A stretch of DNA of 16,169 nt, from NCBI RefSeq assembly GCF_002293435.1, contig NZ_DBDF01000091.1:1-16169 (forward strand). The letters run 5' to 3'. This DNA comes from Bacteroides sp. UBA939. Its GTDB lineage: Bacteria; Bacteroidota; Bacteroidia; Bacteroidales; Bacteroidaceae. Under the pieces are notes generated by a model, which was not told the DNA's origin, ran no database searches, and worked only from the letters and a program-made list of their open reading frames with translations. Shown piece after piece: positions 5,676 through 12,982 of this stretch. Position 1 is the stretch's first letter. The number at the start of each line of letters is the position of its first letter. The position numbers and the translations under genes are program-made.

Positions 5676-7193
5676 ATGTTAAGAAAAATACGTATTTTGC
5701 TATCCGTTGTTCTCTTCGGATTGATGACTTTTTATTTTCTGGATTTTGCAGAGATATTGCCAAATAGCTTTCACAGGTTAGCTCATATCCAGTTTATACC
5801 CGCATTAGTGTCTCTTAGTTTTATAGTGCTGGCAGCACTGATCGTCATTACCCTGCTATTCGGACGTATTTATTGCTCTACAGTTTGTCCGATGGGTGTT
5901 TTTCAGGATATTGTGACTTGGATTTCCAAAAAAACAGCAAAAAAGAAAAAACGCTTCCATTACTCTTCTGCCAAAAACATACTGCGTTGGGGAGTATTGG
6001 GCGTAACGGGTGTAGCTTTCCTCTTCGGCTTTACTGTGATTTTAGGACTTCTCGACCCATATAGCGCCTTTGGCCGTATGACAGTCAACGTATTTAAGCC
6101 TGTATATATGTTAGGGAACAACTTGCTGGAAAGTATATTCTCCGGATTCAATAACTATACGTTTTACCAAGTGGATGCCTCTATATTGAGTATCTCGTCA
6201 TTTATTATCGGAGTAATCACATTCCTTCTTATCGGTTTCCTGGCTTGGAAACATGGACGTACCTGGTGTAATACGATATGTCCCGTAGGTACATTGCTTG
6301 GTTTCTTAAGCCGCTTTTCACTATTGAAGATACGCATTGACGCTGACAAATGCAATCATTGCGGGTTGTGCGCCACCAAGTGTAAGGCATCGTGCATTGA
6401 TAGTTCGAAGCAAGTTATTGATCATAGTCGTTGCGTGGATTGTTTCAACTGTCTGGGTGAATGCCGCCGGAATGCTTTGCATTATGCATTGCCTTCGGGA
6501 ACAAAGAAACAAGTGGCAGATACTTCAAAACGTCGTTTTCTGATAGCAGGGTTAACAACCGCTGCTGTTGCACCCAAAGTGATGGCGCAAGCCGATAATG
6601 TCATAGCCGCCGCTACCGGAATGAAAAGTGAAAAGCGTACAATACCTATAACGCCACCGGGTTCTGTTAATCAGGAGCATTTTCAGTCACATTGTACTTC
6701 CTGCCATTTATGTGTCAGCAAATGCCCGTCTCATGTATTGAAGCCTGCTTTTATGGAATATGGTTTGGGAGGCATGATGCAACCGACCGTTTCGTTTGAA
6801 AAGGGCTTTTGCAACTTCGACTGTACAGTGTGCGGGGATGTATGCCCCAATGAAGCTATCCTGCCCTTGACAAAAGCTGAAAAGCACTTAACACAAATAG
6901 GGAAAGTGGTTTTTATTGAAGAAAACTGCATTGTACACCGGGATGGCACAAGTTGTGGAGCATGCTCCGAGCATTGTCCTACGCAGGCACTTTCAATGAT
7001 ACCATATAAAGACGGACTGACTATTCCCCACATAGATACGGATATTTGTGTGGGCTGCGGCGGTTGTGAATATATCTGTCCGGTGCGCCCGTTCCGTGCT
7101 GTCTATATACAAGGAAATGCCGTTCAACAAGAAGCAAAACCTTATACGGAAAACAAACAGGAAGAAATAAAAGTCGACGATTTTGGTTTTTGA
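5676..7193 (+). CDS. NapH-like membrane ferredoxin fused to NapG-like ferredoxin
   Basis: This 505-aa iron-sulfur protein has two halves. Residues 1-270 resemble NapH/MauN/CcoG-type quinol-linked ferredoxins: membrane segments near 8-22, 40-62, 104-125 and 172-190, the C-x3-C-P motifs Cys67/Cys71 and Cys198/Cys202 (each after G-R), then two [4Fe-4S] sets, Cys226/229/232/236 and Cys253/256/259/263. At 283-305 comes T-S-K-R-R-F-L-I-A-G with a hydrophobic Ala-rich stretch, like an internal twin-arginine signal. The second half resembles NapG, with sets at Cys340/343/346/350, Cys379/383/386/390, Cys418/427/430/434 and Cys458/461/464/468. It probably moves electrons between the quinone pool and a partner. 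In Nap systems these are separate proteins. It is the last gene of the cluster. Which side of the membrane the second half occupies is unresolved. Confidence 0.85.
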   Translation: MLRKIRILLSVVLFGLMTFYFLDFAEILPNSFHRLAHIQFIPALVSLSFIVLAALIVITLLFGRIYCSTVCPMGVFQDIVTWISKKTAKKKKRFHYSSAKNILRWGVLGVTGVAFLFGFTVILGLLDPYSAFGRMTVNVFKPVYMLGNNLLESIFSGFNNYTFYQVDASILSISSFIIGVITFLLIGFLAWKHGRTWCNTICPVGTLLGFLSRFSLLKIRIDADKCNHCGLCATKCKASCIDSSKQVIDHSRCVDCFNCLGECRRNALHYALPSGTKKQVADTSKRRFLIAGLTTAAVAPKVMAQADNVIAAATGMKSEKRTIPITPPGSVNQEHFQSHCTSCHLCVSKCPSHVLKPAFMEYGLGGMMQPTVSFEKGFCNFDCTVCGDVCPNEAILPLTKAEKHLTQIGKVVFIEENCIVHRDGTSCGACSEHCPTQALSMIPYKDGLTIPHIDTDICVGCGGCEYICPVRPFRAVYIQGNAVQQEAKPYTENKQEEIKVDDFGF

Positions 7194-7215
7194 TTTAGAG
7201 CCTGTTTAAACTTTC

Positions 7216-7266
7216 CTCAGCATTATTTTGAGAGTTATTTCTGAGAATGTTTTTTTGTTTTTATAA
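7216..7266 (+). repeat. Dispersed intergenic repeat, copy A
   Basis: This stretch aligns with 9940-9988 with a few single-base differences and small indels. Both start CTCAGC, share GAG(A)GTTATTT, and end in GTTT(T/C)TT(T/C)GTTTT(T/C)ATA. Both copies follow the end of a plus-strand operon and are followed by a GATAAAATC stretch and a TTTCGTG motif. Copy A is also enclosed by the 6-bp inverted repeat AGAGCC (7197-7202) and GGCTCT (7267-7272), which may help end the redox operon. Confidence 0.55.
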
Positions 7267-7315
7267 GGCTCTGAACATTTCTCTCCATTTTTACTTTATC
7301 CTACGATAAAATCAC

Positions 7316-7323
7316 TAATTTCG
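7316..7323 (+). promoter_or_regulatory. Probable -7 box for patatin/GH13 operon
   Basis: TAATTTCG differs by one base from the TAnnTTTG consensus. It lies 29 bp before the ATG at 7353. A nearly identical TAGTTTCG stands at 10049 after the second repeat copy. Confidence 0.4.
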
Positions 7324-7352
7324 TGCCCAACAATAAATGGTAGATTTTTGAC

Positions 7353-8189
7353 ATGGAAACAATAAGTAATAATTGGTTTACAAATAAATGTTCTGTAGGA
7401 TTTGCTTTGAGTGGTGGCTTTATTAAAGGCTTCGCACACTTGGGGGTGATGCAAGCATTATTGGAACATGATATAAAACCTGAAATTATTTCCGGTGTAA
7501 GTGCAGGCGCATTGGCTGGTGTGTTTTATGCCGATGGTAATGAGCCTTATAAAGTTCTTGACTACTTTGCCGGTCATAAATTTCAGGATTTAACTAAATT
7601 AGTTATTCCTAAAGTCGGATTATTTGAATTGAGCGAATTCGTTGACTTCTTAAGAAGTAATCTGAAAGCCAAAACCTTGGAAGAATTACAGACACCTCTT
7701 ATTATTACTGCTACCGATCTTGACCATGGCCATATAGTTCATTTCCATAAAGGTGATATTGCTTTGCGTGTGGCGGCTTCTTGCTGTATGCCTGTACTCT
7801 TTTCTCCTGTTAAGATAGAAGGTATACATTATGTAGATGGAGGATTATTCATGAATCTGCCCGTATCTACTATCCGGCATATTTGTGATAAAGTAGTAGC
7901 CGTAAATGTCAGCCCGTTACTGGCAAACAAATACAAGATGAATATCGTAAGCATAGCCATGCGCTCTTACCATTTCATGTTCCGCGCCAACACTTTCCCG
8001 GAAAGGGAAAAAGCGGATTTACTGATAGAGCCGTATAATCTGGAAGGTTACAGTAATACGGAGTTGGAAAAAGCAGAAGAAATATTCATGCAAGGATACA
8101 ATGCCGCCAACGGTCTTTTGGAACAATTAAAGTTAGATAAAGGAACTGTTTGGAAAGATGAAATCAATTATCAATCTATAAATCAATAA
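7353..8189 (+). CDS. Patatin-like phospholipase
   Basis: This 278-aa serine acyl hydrolase of the patatin/RssA type uses a Ser-Asp dyad on lipid esters. The glycine-rich oxyanion segment is ALSGGFIKGFAHLG (18-31), a variant of the usual G-G-G-x-R/K-G, here S-G-G-F-I-K-G. The nucleophile elbow is G-V-S-A-G with Ser50, and the catalytic Asp162 is in V-D-G-G-L-F-M-N-L-P. All key residues are present. No signal peptide is visible, so it is probably cytoplasmic or membrane-peripheral, like RssA-type proteins. The length is normal for small bacterial patatins. Only 6 bp separate it from the GH13 gene, so they are co-transcribed. The pairing of a lipid hydrolase with a glycosidase gives no obvious common pathway. 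Substrate is not predictable. Confidence 0.9.
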   Translation: METISNNWFTNKCSVGFALSGGFIKGFAHLGVMQALLEHDIKPEIISGVSAGALAGVFYADGNEPYKVLDYFAGHKFQDLTKLVIPKVGLFELSEFVDFLRSNLKAKTLEELQTPLIITATDLDHGHIVHFHKGDIALRVAASCCMPVLFSPVKIEGIHYVDGGLFMNLPVSTIRHICDKVVAVNVSPLLANKYKMNIVSIAMRSYHFMFRANTFPEREKADLLIEPYNLEGYSNTELEKAEEIFMQGYNAANGLLEQLKLDKGTVWKDEINYQSINQ

Positions 8190-8195
8190 ATTAGG

Positions 8196-9893
8196 ATGAG
8201 TAACGATGAAAAAATAATTATCTATCAAGTGTTTACCCGCTTGTTTGGTAACAATCATAATCACTGTACCAACAACGGTGGCATAATTGAAAACGGATGT
8301 GGTAAAATGGCAGACTTTACCACCAAAGCACTGAACGAAATAAAAAAGCTGGGAACCACACATATCTGGTACACCGGTATCATCGAACATGCCACACAAA
8401 CAGACTACCGCCGTTATGATATCCAACCGGATCATCCGGCTATTGTAAAAGGGAAAGCCGGCTCTCCGTATGCTATTAAAGACTACTATGATATAGATCC
8501 GGATTTAGCCAATGACGTGCCCGGACGTATGAAGGAGTTTGAAAACCTGGTACAACGCACCCATCGTAGCGGTTTGAAAGCAATTATTGATTTTGTACCC
8601 AATCACGTTGCCCGGCAATACCATTCGGATGTACAGCCTGACGGTACTTCACAATTAGGAGCGAACGATGATATGAATCATGCCTTCAGTCCATATAATA
8701 ACTTTTATTATATTCCTCAGACGGAGCTACGCGGACAGTTCGACATGAAAGGCCCTGCCCCTGAAGCATACAAAGAATTTCCGGCTAAAGCTACCGGAAA
8801 CAACCGCTTTGACGTATATCCCAATATCAATGACTGGTATGAAACCGTGAAATTAAATTATGGCGTAGATTACCTGAATGGTAGTACCTGTCATTTTAAT
8901 CCTGTTCCGGACACATGGACAAAAATGCTGGATATCCTTCTTTTCTGGGCAAACAAACAAGTAGATGGTTTTCGTTGTGATATGGCAGAAATGGTACCTG
9001 TGGAATTTTGGGAATGGGTGATTCCGCAAGTCAAGGAAAAGCATCCTCACTTACTGTTTATAGCCGAGGTATATAATCCGGCAGAATATAACAATTACCT
9101 GCTCCGTGGTAAGTTCGATTATTTGTATGACAAAGTTGGGCTTTATGATACACTCCGCAATGTTATTTGCGGTTATGACTCAGCTACAGCCATTACCCGC
9201 GCATGGCAAAGTCTGGGAGGTATTGAAAAACGTATGCTGAATTTCCTGGAAAATCATGATGAACAACGCATTGCTTCCGACTTTTTTGCTGGGAATCCGC
9301 GTAAGGCTATTCCGGGACTGATTATTTCTGCCTGCATGAACACTAATCCGGTAATGATATACTTTGGACAGGAGTTCGGAGAACTTGGAATGGACAATGA
9401 AGGTTTCAGCGGAAGAGACGGACGTACCACCATCTTCGATTATTGGAGCGTTGACACCATCCGGCGCTGGCGCAATGGAGATAAATTTAACGGAATGATG
9501 CTGACCGAAGAACAGAAATGCTTATATGCAGTATATCAGCGTATCCTGACACTCTGTAATGAAGAAAAAGCTATTTATGAGGGAGCATTTTTTGATTTGA
9601 TGTATGCAAACATAAACGGTTGGCGTTTCAATGAGCATAAGCAATATACATTTCTGCGTAAAGCCGGTAATGAGTTGTTATTCATCATTGTAAACTTCGA
9701 CCATGTTGCGGTAGATATAGCTATTAATATCCCTTCACACGCCTTTGATTTCCTGCAAATTCCTCAAATGGATGTTTATTCCGCTGTTGACTTGCTGACA
9801 TCGAAGACTGAAAATATTAGTTTATTGCCTTATAAAGCTACTGAAATAACTGTCGAAGGATATAGCGGGAAAATACTGAAAATCAAGCTGTAA
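8196..9893 (+). CDS. Cytoplasmic GH13 alpha-amylase family glycosidase
   Basis: This 565-aa glycoside hydrolase acts on alpha-glucosidic bonds. The four GH13 signature regions are intact: region I D-F-V-P-N-H (132-137), region II G-F-R-C-D-M-A-E-M with Arg260 and nucleophile Asp262, region III F-I-A-E-V-Y with acid/base Glu291, and region IV N-F-L-E-N-H-D-E with stabilising Asp355. The barrel starts directly at I-I-I-Y-Q-V-F-T-R-L-F without a signal peptide, so it acts inside the cell, unlike SusG-type surface amylases. A beta-sandwich C-terminal domain occupies roughly residues 470-565. Specificity could be maltodextrin, trehalose-like or branched glucan and cannot be fixed. The ATG follows the patatin stop by 6 bp with GGA overlapping the start, so its translation probably depends on the upstream gene. 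Confidence 0.9.
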   Translation: MSNDEKIIIYQVFTRLFGNNHNHCTNNGGIIENGCGKMADFTTKALNEIKKLGTTHIWYTGIIEHATQTDYRRYDIQPDHPAIVKGKAGSPYAIKDYYDIDPDLANDVPGRMKEFENLVQRTHRSGLKAIIDFVPNHVARQYHSDVQPDGTSQLGANDDMNHAFSPYNNFYYIPQTELRGQFDMKGPAPEAYKEFPAKATGNNRFDVYPNINDWYETVKLNYGVDYLNGSTCHFNPVPDTWTKMLDILLFWANKQVDGFRCDMAEMVPVEFWEWVIPQVKEKHPHLLFIAEVYNPAEYNNYLLRGKFDYLYDKVGLYDTLRNVICGYDSATAITRAWQSLGGIEKRMLNFLENHDEQRIASDFFAGNPRKAIPGLIISACMNTNPVMIYFGQEFGELGMDNEGFSGRDGRTTIFDYWSVDTIRRWRNGDKFNGMMLTEEQKCLYAVYQRILTLCNEEKAIYEGAFFDLMYANINGWRFNEHKQYTFLRKAGNELLFIIVNFDHVAVDIAINIPSHAFDFLQIPQMDVYSAVDLLTSKTENISLLPYKATEITVEGYSGKILKIKL

Positions 9894-9904
9894 TAGTTTG
9901 CATT

Positions 9905-9949
9905 AGAAGCTGTCTTGAGGTTCCTGTTGAAGAGCTATACTCAGCTTCT
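9905..9949 (+). repeat. 8-bp inverted repeat after GH13 gene
   Basis: AGAAGCTG (9905-9912) is the exact reverse complement of CAGCTTCT (9942-9949), with a 29-nt loop. It begins 11 bp after the GH13 stop and runs into repeat copy B. It could stabilise or end the transcript, but no T tract directly follows, so it is not called a terminator. Confidence 0.45.
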
Positions 9950-9988
9950 TTGAGGTTATTTTCAGCTTGTTTCTTCGTTTTCATATAA
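9940..9988 (+). repeat. Dispersed intergenic repeat, copy B
   Basis: This is the second copy of the element at 7216-7266, starting CTCAGC and containing GAGGTTATTTTCAGC and a T-rich tail ending CATATAA. It lies between the GH13 operon and the candidate small RNA. See copy A for shared context. Confidence 0.55.
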
Positions 9989-10048
9989 TTTTTCAACAGA
10001 AACATAAATAAATGATAAAATCTTCTATATAATCTCGAACATTTTCTA

Positions 10049-10056
10049 TAGTTTCG
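10049..10056 (+). promoter_or_regulatory. Possible -7 box for small RNA
   Basis: TAGTTTCG, followed by TG, is the same variant box as at 7316 (TAATTTCG). It lies about 123 bp before the terminator stem at 10179 and in front of no gene on this strand, which supports a stand-alone transcript. Confidence 0.35.
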
Positions 10057-10061
10057 TGTTA

Positions 10062-10210
10062 TATAGTTGTGTTTTTCATAGTATTAGATATAAGATTAAT
10101 TAAAGGAGACTGTACCCGCTTGTGATAAGTAAGTACATCAAAAACAGAAGCGTCTGTTTGATTGATAAATGTGTAAGGAGCATCGGTTTACCAGAGCCGA
10201 TGCTTTTTTT
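10062..10210 (+). ncRNA. Candidate intergenic small RNA
   Basis: The proposed transcript of about 150 nt runs from just after the promoter-like box at 10049 to a strong terminator. It contains a perfect 7-bp hairpin AAACAGA-AGCG-TCTGTTT (10142-10159), extendable with a 2-nt bulge to ATCAA/TTGAT, then the terminator hairpin. The downstream gene is convergent, so this is neither a 5' leader nor a riboswitch for it. A weak alternative is a 30-codon peptide starting at GTG 10122 after AAAGGAGA; it would run through the terminator stem and ends just past its T tract (10215-10217), which makes coding use unlikely. It could also be a long 3' end of the GH13 operon. No known RNA family was recognised; the 5' end is a guess. 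Confidence 0.5.
10179..10210 (+). terminator. Strong rho-independent terminator
   Basis: AGCATCGG (10179-10186) pairs perfectly with CCGATGCT (10197-10204) across a 10-nt loop, followed by an uninterrupted T run to 10210. It ends either the candidate small RNA or read-through from the GH13 operon. Confidence 0.9.
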
Positions 10211-10405
10211 GTGAGTTATATGAACGCCTTTTCTGTCGATGCCTCGCTTCAGTGAAGCGTACTTGTAGACGGTGTCACCTTCCCTGAGATTAATTAGTTT
10301 CTATTATTCCTGCGATCTGATATGCTTCTGTAGCTTCGTTGAATTGAGAACTTATGATTTTGTATAATGCAAACTAATTAGTGATTGGTACTTATGCTTC
10401 AATAA
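10211..10405. other. Gene-free spacer with inverted repeats
   Basis: No gene is supported here. It holds a short palindrome CGCTTCA-G-TGAAGCG (10245-10259). It also holds a 90-bp segment bounded by perfect 10-bp inverted repeats TAATTAGTTT (10291-10300) and AAACTAATTA (10371-10380), which pair further inward through ATTAT/ATAAT after a 2x2 internal loop. On the minus strand an open frame without an ATG crosses the palindrome and runs on through the small-RNA terminator, but nothing recognisable is encoded. Confidence 0.45.
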
Positions 10406-10432
10406 AAGCTGATAATCAGATATTATCAGCTT
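10406..10432 (-). terminator. Hairpin over the NAD synthetase stop codon
   Basis: AAGCTGATAAT (10406-10416) and ATTATCAGCTT (10422-10432) form a perfect 11-bp stem with a 5-nt loop. On the minus strand it is followed by TTATTG, a weak T tract. The stem includes the last codons and the stop (10416-10418) of the NAD synthetase gene, so it may be a terminator or a 3'-end stabiliser. Confidence 0.6.
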
Positions 10433-12341
10433 CCCTTAACCATGATTCCGACGATGCATCGCTCGGCATTCGCCAATCGCCGCGAGGGCTGATGGATATA
10501 CTACCTACTTTAGGCCCATCGGGCAGACAGGAACGTTTAAACTGCTGATTAAAGAAACGACGCAAAAACGTCTGCAACCATTTTTTGATGGTTTCTTCAT
10601 TATATACTCCCTCAAATGTACGTGCTGCCAGGAAGAATATCTTTGAAGGACGAAAACCGCAACGCAGGAAATAATACAGGAAAAAGTCATGCAATTCATA
10701 CGGGCCTACCAGATCTTCCGTTATCTGTTTTATATTTCCATCTTCATCGGCAGGAATCAATTCCGGACTGATCGGTGTATCTACAATATCCAGTAATGTG
10801 GCACGCGAAGCTTCATCTATGTTATTCTCCGCTACCCATTTCACCAGATGTTTCACCATTGTTTTAGGCACACTTCCATTCACGCCATACATAGACATGT
10901 GATCACCATTGTACGTTGCCCAACCTAATGCCAGTTCCGAAAGGTCACCGGTACCTACTACCAATCCCCAAGTCTGGTTAGCTATATCCATCAGAATTTG
11001 TGTACGTTCCCGCGCTTGCGAGTTTTCATATACAACATCATGCACGGCAATATCATGATCGATATCTCTGAAATGTTGAATACAAGCTTCCTTTATACTT
11101 ATCTCGCGCACGGTGACTCCTAAAGAATTCATTAAGTCAATGGCATTCGTATACGTACGGTCGGTTGTTCCAAATCCCGGCATCGTAACTCCTATAATTG
11201 CCTTACGAGACCAACCCAACTTATCAAATGTCTTCACGCACACCAGTAATGCCAGTGTAGAATCCAATCCGCCTGAAATTCCGATTACCGCAGTCTTGGC
11301 ATTGGTATGAACCAGACGTTGTGCCAATCCGGATATCTGAATTGAAAAGATCTCTTCACAATGTTCGTTCAGTTGTTCTCCTTGCGGCACAAACGGATGC
11401 GGGTCAAAGACACGGGTCAATACCGATTCTTTGGCATTCACGTATTCAGCTGCTACATGTAGCGCCTCGTCCGGTGCACAATGCGCCCTGCAAGCTGCAA
11501 ACGTAGTATTCACGCGACGTTCCGCACGAATACGCTCCACATCTATTTCACTGACAACAACCTGTTCTTCAAAAGAAAAACGTTTGCTTCGCGCCAGCAA
11601 CGCACCATTCTCATAAATCAGCCCGTTCCCGGCGAATACCACATCAGTTGTAGACTCGCCAAAACCACACGAACTGAATACATATCCGGCTATACAGCGT
11701 GCCGACTGTTGACTGATAAGAGAACAGAGGTAACCATGTTTCCCTATACTTTCATTATCTGCCGAAAGATTGAATATAATTTCAGCACCTTGCATTGCAA
11801 GCGAAGAGCTGGGAGGAACAGGCGCCCATAAATCCTCGCAGATTTCAACGCCAAAGGTCGTGTCCACCGTCTCGAACAGCAGATTAGCCCCTACAGGAAT
11901 CACTTGACCACATAAACGCATACTCTTTTCTGCCACATCAACAGCCGACGTGAACCATCGCTTCTCATAAAACTCTTTATAATTAGGTAAATAGGTCTTA
12001 GGTACTACCCCCAATACTTTACCCTTCTGAATTACGACCGCAGCATTCAGCAATACACCATTCAAAGCTATCGGCATACCGAGTATGGCAATTATGTCCA
12101 GTTGCCTTGTATTGTTTACGATTTGTATCAGCCCCATTTCTGCTTCTTCAAGCAACAATTGCTGGGCAAACAGATCACCGCACGTATATCCGGTAATGCA
12201 CAACTCCGGAAAAACAATAATCTGTATCTTTTTCCCCTCGGCTATGATTATTTCTTTTTCTATTTCTTTAGCATTGAACTTGCAGTCCGCTACCTTAACC
12301 CGGGGCACAGATGCCGCCACCTTTACAAATCCATAATTCAT
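10416..12341 (-). CDS. nadE: Glutamine-dependent NAD+ synthetase
   Basis: This cytoplasmic two-domain enzyme turns deamido-NAD+, ATP and glutamine into NAD+, the last step of NAD synthesis. The ATG at 12339-12341 is chosen, giving 641 aa starting MNYGFVKVAASVP. An upstream TTG at 12363 overlaps the promoter box and would add eight residues. In numbering from that TTG, the N-terminal nitrilase-like glutaminase has the triad Glu54 (F-P-E-L-C-I-T-G-Y), Lys123 (P-K-T-Y-L-P-N-Y) and Cys176 (V-E-I-C-E-D-L-W), which frees ammonia. The C-terminal synthetase has the ATP pyrophosphatase P-loop S-G-G-L-D-S at 364-369 and a later G-T-G-D-L-S-E motif. All key residues are present and the length is normal for the long form. 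It is monocistronic and faces away from the perR-like gene. Confidence 0.96.
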   Translation of the reverse strand: MNYGFVKVAASVPRVKVADCKFNAKEIEKEIIIAEGKKIQIIVFPELCITGYTCGDLFAQQLLLEEAEMGLIQIVNNTRQLDIIAILGMPIALNGVLLNAAVVIQKGKVLGVVPKTYLPNYKEFYEKRWFTSAVDVAEKSMRLCGQVIPVGANLLFETVDTTFGVEICEDLWAPVPPSSSLAMQGAEIIFNLSADNESIGKHGYLCSLISQQSARCIAGYVFSSCGFGESTTDVVFAGNGLIYENGALLARSKRFSFEEQVVVSEIDVERIRAERRVNTTFAACRAHCAPDEALHVAAEYVNAKESVLTRVFDPHPFVPQGEQLNEHCEEIFSIQISGLAQRLVHTNAKTAVIGISGGLDSTLALLVCVKTFDKLGWSRKAIIGVTMPGFGTTDRTYTNAIDLMNSLGVTVREISIKEACIQHFRDIDHDIAVHDVVYENSQARERTQILMDIANQTWGLVVGTGDLSELALGWATYNGDHMSMYGVNGSVPKTMVKHLVKWVAENNIDEASRATLLDIVDTPISPELIPADEDGNIKQITEDLVGPYELHDFFLYYFLRCGFRPSKIFFLAARTFEGVYNEETIKKWLQTFLRRFFNQQFKRSCLPDGPKVGSISISPRGDWRMPSDASSESWLREADNI

Positions 12342-12362
12342 AAAAACAATATTTACTGATGG

Positions 12363-12370
12363 CAAAAATA
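12363..12370 (-). promoter_or_regulatory. -7 box for nadE
   Basis: Read on the minus strand this is TATTTTTG, an exact TAnnTTTG match. A TTTG lies about 20 bp further upstream, as in the Bacteroides -33 element. It is only 21 bp from the ATG at 12341, so the leader is very short. This placement rules out the TTG at 12363-12365 as the start. Confidence 0.7.
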
Positions 12371-12460
12371 CACCATTTTATCCATAAACACAAAAGAATC
12401 AATCTCTAAATAAAATCTGCAAAAAGATAGAAAATCCTTTGGTAGTATCAAATAAGTAGG

Positions 12461-12468
12461 TATCTTTG
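12461..12468 (+). promoter_or_regulatory. -7 box for perR-like/rubrerythrin operon
   Basis: TATCTTTG fits TAnnTTTG and lies 48 bp before the ATG at 12517. Transcription should begin near 12475, just ahead of the palindrome at 12484. Confidence 0.65.
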
Positions 12469-12483
12469 CAATTGAAATAAAAA

Positions 12484-12496
12484 TGTAATTATTACA
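12484..12496 (+). promoter_or_regulatory. Candidate PerR-type operator
   Basis: TGTAATTATTACA is a perfect 6-1-6 palindrome that resembles the PerR box core (TAATnATTA) of other bacteria. Its place about 10 bp after the expected transcription start, in front of a PerR-like gene, fits autorepression by roadblock. The match is by eye; binding is inferred. Confidence 0.55.
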
Positions 12497-12516
12497 AGTT
12501 TAATATATTATTAAAT

Positions 12517-12936
12517 ATGGAAGTAGTATTAGAGCGCTTGCAACAACATAATATTAAGCCTTCGATGCAGCGCATTGCCATCATGAAATATCTTATGGAT
12601 CATCGCACGCATCCAACCGTAGATGAAATATATACTGCACTATCTCCTACTATACCAACTCTATCTAAAACAACGGTATATAATACGCTAAAGATTTTGA
12701 GTGAACAGGGAGCTGCGCAGACGTTGACAATTGACGAACGCAACACTTGTTATGATGCCGATATTACCCCTCATGCTCACTTCTTATGTAAACATTGCGG
12801 GAAGATATACGATTTATCATGCGATGCCAGCATAAAACAAACGGAAGAAATAGATATGGATGGGTACGAAGTACAGGAAATCCATTATTATTATAAAGGA
12901 ATCTGTAAACAATGCAAGGAAAAGAAACGTTCATAA
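12517..12936 (+). CDS. perR: PerR-type Fur family peroxide-sensing repressor
   Basis: This 139-aa metal-dependent repressor has an N-terminal winged helix (about 1-78, recognition region T-L-S-K-T-T-V-Y-N-T-L-K at 48-59) and a C-terminal dimerisation domain. Two C-x-x-C pairs, Cys91/94 and Cys130/133, form the structural zinc site. The regulatory metal ligands of Bacillus PerR (His37, Asp85, His91, His93, Asp104) all have counterparts at a constant offset of five: His32, Asp80, His86, His88 and Asp99. Asp rather than Glu at the last position favours PerR-type peroxide sensing over iron-sensing Fur. Rubrerythrin follows 46 bp downstream, a typical PerR target. A palindrome after the promoter suggests autorepression. 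The subfamily call is strong, though the regulated set is inferred. Confidence 0.88.
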   Translation: MEVVLERLQQHNIKPSMQRIAIMKYLMDHRTHPTVDEIYTALSPTIPTLSKTTVYNTLKILSEQGAAQTLTIDERNTCYDADITPHAHFLCKHCGKIYDLSCDASIKQTEEIDMDGYEVQEIHYYYKGICKQCKEKKRS

Positions 12937-12982
12937 CGTTATAAAATCAAATAATAATTAACTCAATTAAAATCAGAAGAAA

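Noticed and set aside
10122..10217. GTG-started 31-codon frame after AAAGGAGA
   Set aside because: Its end lies inside and beyond the terminator stem, the spacing from the purine-rich site is long, and the start is not ATG.
10211..10310. Minus-strand frame without ATG that continues through the terminator at 10179
   Set aside because: A stop lies just upstream with no start codon after it, and the translated sequence matches nothing I know.
12342..12365. TTG start giving an eight-residue longer NAD synthetase
   Set aside because: The TTG lies inside the -7 promoter box; the ATG at 12341 gives the usual start of the family.
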